From Lycorma delicatula (taxonomy: Eukaryota > Arthropoda > Insecta > Hemiptera > Fulgoridae), in the NCBI RefSeq assembly GCF_047948215.1, contig NC_134456.1, positions 65,677,529-65,741,528 on the forward strand: a DNA stretch of 64,000 nt. The letters run 5' to 3'. Below are positions 58,554 through 64,000 of the stretch, piece by piece. The position numbers were made by a program, and so were the translations under genes. The notes beneath the pieces are model-generated. The model was given only the letters and a program-made list of their open reading frames with translations. It was not told where the DNA came from and did no database searches. Each line of letters opens with the position of its first letter. The stretch's first letter is position 1.

Positions 58554-59033
58554 GTCTGAGCTTTATGTAAACCAGAAACACAGATCAGGATTAAAACTGT
58601 CGAATCTTCATCTCAGTTTTCTTTGGAATAATAATAGAGTTCTGACGAAAAACTAAAGTAATCTTGGCTCAAAGTTCACAATCAAAATAAAAAAACACAC
58701 AATAGAGAGATCAAATCACGAATTTTCAAAATAAGGTCAATAACTTTACTTGTCTTAAAAGCAACACTTCATAATTAATTCGTACATATCTACAAAAAAC
58801 TGATATTCCATTAACACAACCCACTTGTATGTTATGAAACCTAACCACAAATTTGTTTTAAAAACATCACCGTGAACGTACTCTATTGGTTGTCGTCAAA
58901 ACTACGTACAGATAACTTATCAGCTGATTTAATTTTAAACCAAACCCAGCTGGTAGTTTGTTTATGAAAATTTTCTTATTGCAAAGTAATGATTAGAGAT
59001 TAAAATTCAAATAATCTTGCAGCTCTGAAAATT
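58554..59033. promoter_or_regulatory. Head-to-head intergenic region, likely shared RPAP1/RDH promoter
   Basis: About 480 bp separate the candidate RPAP1 ATG (58553, minus) from the dehydrogenase ATG (59034, plus). A CCAAT box in minus orientation (ATTGG at 58885-58889) lies in the middle. No clear TATA box was seen on either side. Divergent, closely spaced housekeeping genes often share a promoter; that it does so here is inferred from the layout. Confidence 0.5.
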
Positions 59034-59318
59034 ATGGTTTCATCTGTTGTTTCTTCAGTAGTTTATGTAATATTTCCGGTTTTATTAGCGATTGGCTTGG
59101 TCAGAAAATACCGTGAGTACAAATGGGGAAAGTGTAAAGATTTCAGATCTTTACATGGTAAAGTGTTCATTGTCACTGGCGCAAATTCTGGTATCGGGAA
59201 AGAAACAGCCAAAGGTTTGGCATTAAGGCAAGCTAGAGTAATTTTAGCATGTAGAGATCTGGTGAATGCAAATAATGTTATTACAGAAATAAGAAGAACT
59301 GTGTCTACTGGAGAACTG
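59034..59318 (+). CDS. Retinol dehydrogenase-like short-chain dehydrogenase, exon 1
   Basis: Classical SDR enzymes of the RDH11-14 type reduce or oxidise retinoids and other lipids with NADP(H) at the endoplasmic reticulum or mitochondria. The 95 residues start with a hydrophobic anchor (about residues 5-22) and a basic 'RKYREYK' stretch, then 'LHGKVFIVTGANSGIGKET', the Rossmann nucleotide-binding TGxxxGIG motif, and 'ARVILACRD', whose Arg favours NADP. The exon ends CTG|GTAAGT in phase 0. The ATG is the first in frame, directly before the anchor. The substrate cannot be told from sequence. Confidence 0.92.
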
Positions 59319-59594
59319 GTAAGTAGGCAGGGCTTAAGTGTATTCTACATTACTCTATATTATTCTTTAAAAAAAAAGTAAAAGAATAAAAGAAAGTACT
59401 CACATAGCATGATTATTAATCATGGTAGTTTGTACTGTACGTGTATTTTCTTTTAATTTTATTATATTATGAAAATCTTTGCTGTTGGAAATTTCTAATT
59501 TTACTGTGTTCACTGGAATCATTTCTTTTTTTTGAGTATTATGATGATTACATTTTTAGGGATGTGGGTATTATCTTGTATTTTTATCTTGCAG

Positions 59595-59830
59595 ATTCCA
59601 ATGAAATTAGATTTGGCGAGTTTGTCATCTGTCCATGCTTTTGCTGATGATGTCATTAAAGATTTTCCTGAAATCCATACTTTAATAAATAATGCAGGAG
59701 TTAGTATCCCACTGAAGAAAAATAAAAAGACTGAGAATGGATTTGAAATAAATTTTGGAGTGAATCATTTGGGCCATTTTGTACTGACTAATAGATTACT
59801 TCCAAAGTTAAAAGAATCAGCTCCTAGCAG
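59595..59830 (+). CDS. Retinol dehydrogenase-like short-chain dehydrogenase, exon 2
   Basis: 236 bp after acceptor TTGCAG, phase 0 in, two bases out, donor GTATGT. It contains '[16 protein letters not shown]', the SDR structural motif 'LINNAG' and '[20 protein letters not shown]', ending 'SAPSR'; RDH11-type enzymes continue there with the catalytic Ser and YxxxK. Those residues are in exons beyond base 64000: no continuation was found in the 4.1 kb downstream, which holds transposon relics. Confidence 0.92.
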
Positions 59831-60639
59831 GTATGTTTTGTGATAAATGCAATTTTATTTCATTTAATACCTGCTTTATATAGAATTAAGATTGATAATT
59901 GGAACATTTAAAGTATATTTGTCTTAATTCCCATAAGTTGTGATACACATTGTTTTATTCTGGATAATATAAAAGACCTTAAGCCTTCATTTTATCCAGT
60001 ATCATTATGAAATGCTTTAGAACCCTAAGTTTAATATTAAAAGAAAAAAAAATGTGGAAAATTTTTAGTGAAGTTATATTTATGTATTTTTAAATTCAAA
60101 TGTTTTTCTTTTATGAAAGTATTAATCCAGTTTAAATCAACTTATTGCAAAAAAAAGGTACAACATTTATACAATAGAAATTATGGCACAAGATAAAAAC
60201 TCTTCCTTACTGACAATAATATTAAGTAACATTACTCAATAACTTAATTGTATTCGTATTATTAATAATTATGTTTAATATTCATTAACAGGGTTGCTGA
60301 ATTTCTGTTATATATTAATATTATACAGTAGAAAGATAAACATGCTTCCTTATTGACCAAATATTAATCAATTTATAAACAGAACAGTTTTATTGAATGT
60401 TGTAATTACTAAAACTGTAACATTGTAAATTTACTGTTGTATCAGGAAATAACTGTGCAATTAAATTAAATTAAAATGAAAATAAATTTATAAATAAAAA
60501 ACGAATTTACAACAGAGTAAAGAATTAAAAATAAAACTTAAATTTACAAATATGTAAACAAATAATCTAATTTACTAACATACATTTTAATTAGGAAATT
60601 CACATTGCGGAATGAAAAATTATTTAACTACCATAGGTA
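59831..60639. other. Dehydrogenase intron, nothing recognised
   Basis: AT-rich sequence after exon 2 of the dehydrogenase; no further exon found. Confidence 0.5.
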
Positions 60640-61640
60640 ATATCTGCAAATAACTACATCAGGCAATACAAAATTAAACATTTCATCTCTAGTTCTTTTA
60701 TTTGTGAGAAAAAAAACCTGTTCTTTAATTTTTTCTTCATTCACTTTTGGGAATTCTGGTCTATCTATAAGAATTCTTTACTGTCCTTTGTGGCTTTTAC
60801 AAAGGTTTTTATTAATCCCAGTTTGATATGAAAGGGAGATAAAAATATCTCTTCTGTTTTAGCTAGCCCTCATGAATACTGTTTTTATATCAGGACATAG
60901 GTTCTTGTGTTTCTTCCACTGTTTTACTACATAATACTGATCCCTAGCTCGGTTTTCCTATCACAAATAAAACAACAATGTTTTGTGTATCCTAGCTGCA
61001 TGCTTAACAAAAGAGATATTACTCTTAAATATCTACACATGTTCCAGCTGTGCTTTTGATAATTTACTTTTTCAATAAAGTTTTCATAACATCATACCTT
61101 TTTTTCATATTAATTCCACAAGAAACTGTTACAGAAGGATATTTATTATTATTATTATTGTGAAGTAAAATTTCTTTTAAGCTATTCTTGGAGGTATCAA
61201 TGAAAAGGCGTCACTTCTCAGGTTCATGAACTTGCCGTAATAGTAACATAACCTCATCAATGTTTTTACAGTAAACTTAAGTAATCTTCTTTAGTAAAGT
61301 ATGGAAAAAAATCCTTCTGTGAGCTTTGATAGCCTGACATTTTTGTATTTTATTAAAGTAAATTCCAACCTTGCAATTTTGAGCCTAAAGGTTCAGCTTA
61401 AGTTTTTGATATGTTTAAATCTTTTATCAAGTCATTTAAATCACCTTATGATATAAGATATGACCCACTGGATTGTAAATCATGATTATCTTTTTCATAA
61501 TGTCTGCTACTTCATCACTGTTTTCATCAAAACAAGTTTTCAGGAACCTTGGGGACTGAAATGGATTCAATGTGAGGTACAGATGGCAATGAAGGACTGT
61601 GTGTTTAGAATTCTTAGAAATTACAGGCACATTAGTTAAA
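60640..61640 (-). pseudogene. Arthropod repetitive protein family, copy 3 (heavily broken)
   Basis: DNA-level homology to copy 2 along most of its length, for example 'cttcattcacttttgggaattc' (60734) and 'aaaacaagttttcaggaacc' (61530). On the minus strand about 61040-60930 reads 'VISLLLSMQLGYTKHCCFIC' followed by 'RARDQYYVVKQWKKH', the Cys-containing segment of the family. It lies downstream of the dehydrogenase exons, in that gene's intron, antisense to it. Confidence 0.65.
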
Positions 61641-62616
61641 CAAAAATAACAATTGGTTAAGTGATCTTTTGGCTCACACCAAACCTTCTCAAACAGTCTT
61701 TCATGTGTCTTTTAGACGTTCTCTTAAATTGAATGCATAGTTACTATGTATTTTATGATATCCATGTATTTTTAATATCCATGTCTTATGCTAATCTCCA
61801 ATTTACCGTCAAAGTACAATTTATATATTTTTTTCAATTAAAGGTGTAATGCTTTTCTTGTGTGATTTTAGTGAACTCACAAATAAAAAAAACTTTGAAT
61901 CTTTTACACACACGAGGCATTATGAGACTTCATTGTTCATTAAAATAAAAAAGAACATTTATGTACAACCATGTATCATATAGTAACAATTTTCAAAATC
62001 TAAATTCTGGAATTTTTCAAAAATGTAGGGCGATGGAAAAATTCTGACGTAGATTTGTTTTCACCATTAAAGAGCTGATTGGTTTCATGTATCACTTGTT
62101 ATGAAACAAAAACTGTGTTATCAGTTTGCTTACAAAGGGCATTCATCTAAAAAAAAAAATCACCTTTTCAACTCCACTTATCTATATAATTCATAAACAG
62201 TGGGAGGGGGTAATAGAATTTAAATCTTTATTTTAAACATGTGTGTTGTAGTCCTTCAATGGACAAATTTTGCTATTAAAAAACTTAAACATATCAAACA
62301 AAAAATTATTATTGTTGATTATAAAGATAATTCTTGTATTCAACGGGCACTCAACCAAAATGTTTTATTTTTTGAATTTGAACATCATTAACAGAAACCT
62401 TTAAAGATGTATTAATAAGAAAATTTTAATTTTTCTCCTATTCTATGTAAATACCCAAAAAAGGAAAAACCAAATATTGTGTCACTAACATCCACAAATA
62501 TAAATTGAATAAAAGAACAAAATTGATAGTAAAGAACCCTCAGAAAACAATAATAATAATTTTTAAAAACTAGGTTAATTTTTATTATTTATACATTCAT
62601 ATGACAGTTGATTAAA

Positions 62617-62647
<31 letters not shown>
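61641..62647. other. Dehydrogenase intron, nothing recognised
   Basis: AT-rich spacer up to the Tigger 5' end; (TA)n at 62620-62648. Confidence 0.5.
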
Positions 62648-63705
62648 CCCTCATCCGACCTCGGTATAGCAGACTCCGTGGTATATCCGACCGGCACAGT
62701 ACAGTAATGTAGCTTGATATATACATGCATGCTTAAACTTGCATGTGTTGAATCACCACAACTGAATATATCATATTAGCACATCCTATCAGGCGGGGGG
62801 GAAGTACATATTGTACTACTGTACAATGTTGTGTATATATATATATATATATATATATGGAATAAAAATTTGTTTTAATTTAACTAGTGCAGAACAGTAG
62901 TGTGTTTGTCCATTACTACCATATTTATAGTGTCACTGTCACCATGAATTTTGCAAGTATGCTATTGAATGTTTGTTAATTTTTATTGTTTGTGTTAACT
63001 AATGGTTACTCAAAAACAAAAATACTTAGTGTGTTCATTGCAACAGAAGCTTCAAGAATGAACGAATTGATAAGGGTGAAACTGTTCAGCGCAAAACCTT
63101 TCTTTAGAATTGGGAGTTGATATTACCACAATTAAAGATTGGAGGAAAATCAGAAAGACCCTTGAAGCACATACACTAAACATTGAAAAACATGCATTTA
63201 AAAACTGAAAAATGCTGAGAAAGCACAAATTAAGAACTTTAGAGAGTGCATTGTGGCTTTGGTTCTGCCAAGAATACTGGAAAGGAACTCACTCCTTTGT
63301 TTGGACCCATTTTAAAGAAAAAGCAACAGATCTATACAAGAAACCAGAGGGTGATGAAAATTTCACATCAAGTGAGGGATGGCTTTACTGGTGAAAGAAG
63401 TGCCATGGAATTTGACAAGTTGTCATTGTTGGGCAAAAATTAACAGGCAATGATATCGTTGCAAATGAATTTGTGGTAAAATTTAAAAAGGTAGTTAAAG
63501 TTAATTTGAAACTTGACCAACTGTACAATATTGATGAGGCAGGGTTAAATTACAAAATAAACTGCTCCCAGAAAGAACTCTTGCATCAAAATTTGAAAAT
63601 GTTACTAATACCAAGTTGGAAAAGGATATTTTTACAACTGCTTTATATAGCAACGCCAGTGGAAGTCATAAACTGGCGTTATTTGGTATTGAGAAGTCCA
63701 AAATT
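62648..63705 (+). mobile_element. pogo/Tigger (jerky-like) transposon relic
   Basis: The 5' end 'cctcatccgacctcggtata...actccgtggtatatccgacc' has the repeated 'tccga' style of Tigger termini. From about 63003 the N-terminal CENP-B-like region is readable in broken frames ('LGVDITTIKDWRKIRK', 'KNTGKELTPLFGPILK'). The frame 63473-63763 gives 'VNLKLDQLYNIDEAGLNYKI', the first Asp of the DDE domain ('YN.DE.GL.WK.LP'), then '..SGSHKLALFGIEKSK' in another frame. The element stops at the TA repeat near 63711; the second half is absent. Confidence 0.75.
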
Positions 63706-64000
63706 TTATACTATATATATATATATATATATATATTTTCTATCTTTCTTAGCTTCATCATAACTAAATCACATATTGATGTGTTTTGGATATATACCAT
63801 TTTCAAAACTCACTGCACTGGCATTTTTTCTTTATAAATCTTTATTTAGCATTAGGTCATGCCTCTTACCTTACTCAAATCGCACACATTATTTGGCTAG
63901 TCTATCTTCCTGTTCTTTGTTGGGTTCACTCCATCTATTTATTTTATAATTATCTATTTCCAGTATTGAGCAAATTAAAATTCTTAAATAAAAAATCTGC

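Noticed and set aside
1..64000. CRISPR arrays, bacterial operons, tRNA or rRNA genes
   Set aside because: No regularly spaced repeats, no bacterial gene layout, and no recognisable tRNA arms or rRNA segments were seen; the window is eukaryotic intron-rich DNA.

Overview
This is a window of AT-rich arthropod nuclear DNA, almost certainly from an insect. The signs are spliced eukaryotic genes with long introns, several mariner relics, R1-like and other LINE relics, a Helitron, a densovirus fossil and a protein repeat family common in arthropods. A hemipteran is my guess; the sequence does not settle the species.

One gene fills most of it. On the minus strand, sixteen exons can be chained with matching splice sites and reading phases from 57473 down to 899. 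They encode about 760 residues of RPAP1 (RNA polymerase II-associated protein 1): the N-terminal domain at 54396-54660, the RPAP1_C signature across 48707-47030, and helical-repeat regions after that. The C-terminus (roughly the last quarter) lies left of base 1. The most N-terminal part is not convincingly found. About 480 bp upstream of the candidate RPAP1 start, on the plus strand, a membrane-anchored short-chain dehydrogenase of the RDH11-14 type begins. Its first two coding exons are present and the rest lies beyond base 64000. The two genes are head to head and may share a promoter.

Everything else is intron content, mostly old mobile DNA. From left to right: a densovirus VP1/phospholipase A2 fossil with its promoter (1.4-1.95 kb); a hAT 5' end (2.0-2.7 kb); an old, nearly complete LINE split by a 1.1 kb insertion (3.1-7.2 kb); the first of three copies of an arthropod protein repeat family (7.4-8.3 kb); three more pieces of the same LINE (10.4-14.6 kb); an R1-like LINE relic (16.1-18.1 kb); a young LINE copy (18.7-20.2 kb) and its near-identical inverted partner (26.1-27.5 kb); three mariners side by side (27.6-30.7 kb); a Jockey fragment (32.1 kb); a Helitron with two tail ends (34.2-36.4 kb); the second protein-repeat copy (36.6-37.8 kb); a GC-rich island carrying three histone-type stem-loops (42.25-43.03 kb); pieces of other LINEs (45.6, 50.1 and 51.2-52.5 kb); a deleted mariner (55.4-56.3 kb); the third protein-repeat copy (60.7-61.6 kb); and a pogo/Tigger relic (62.6-63.7 kb).

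No new multi-gene system is visible. The items I would look at again are the densovirus fossil with its preserved TATA/initiator, the histone-type hairpin array, a perfect 26-bp palindrome at 44.6 kb, the protein repeat family of unknown function, and the inverted pair of young LINEs around three RPAP1 exons.
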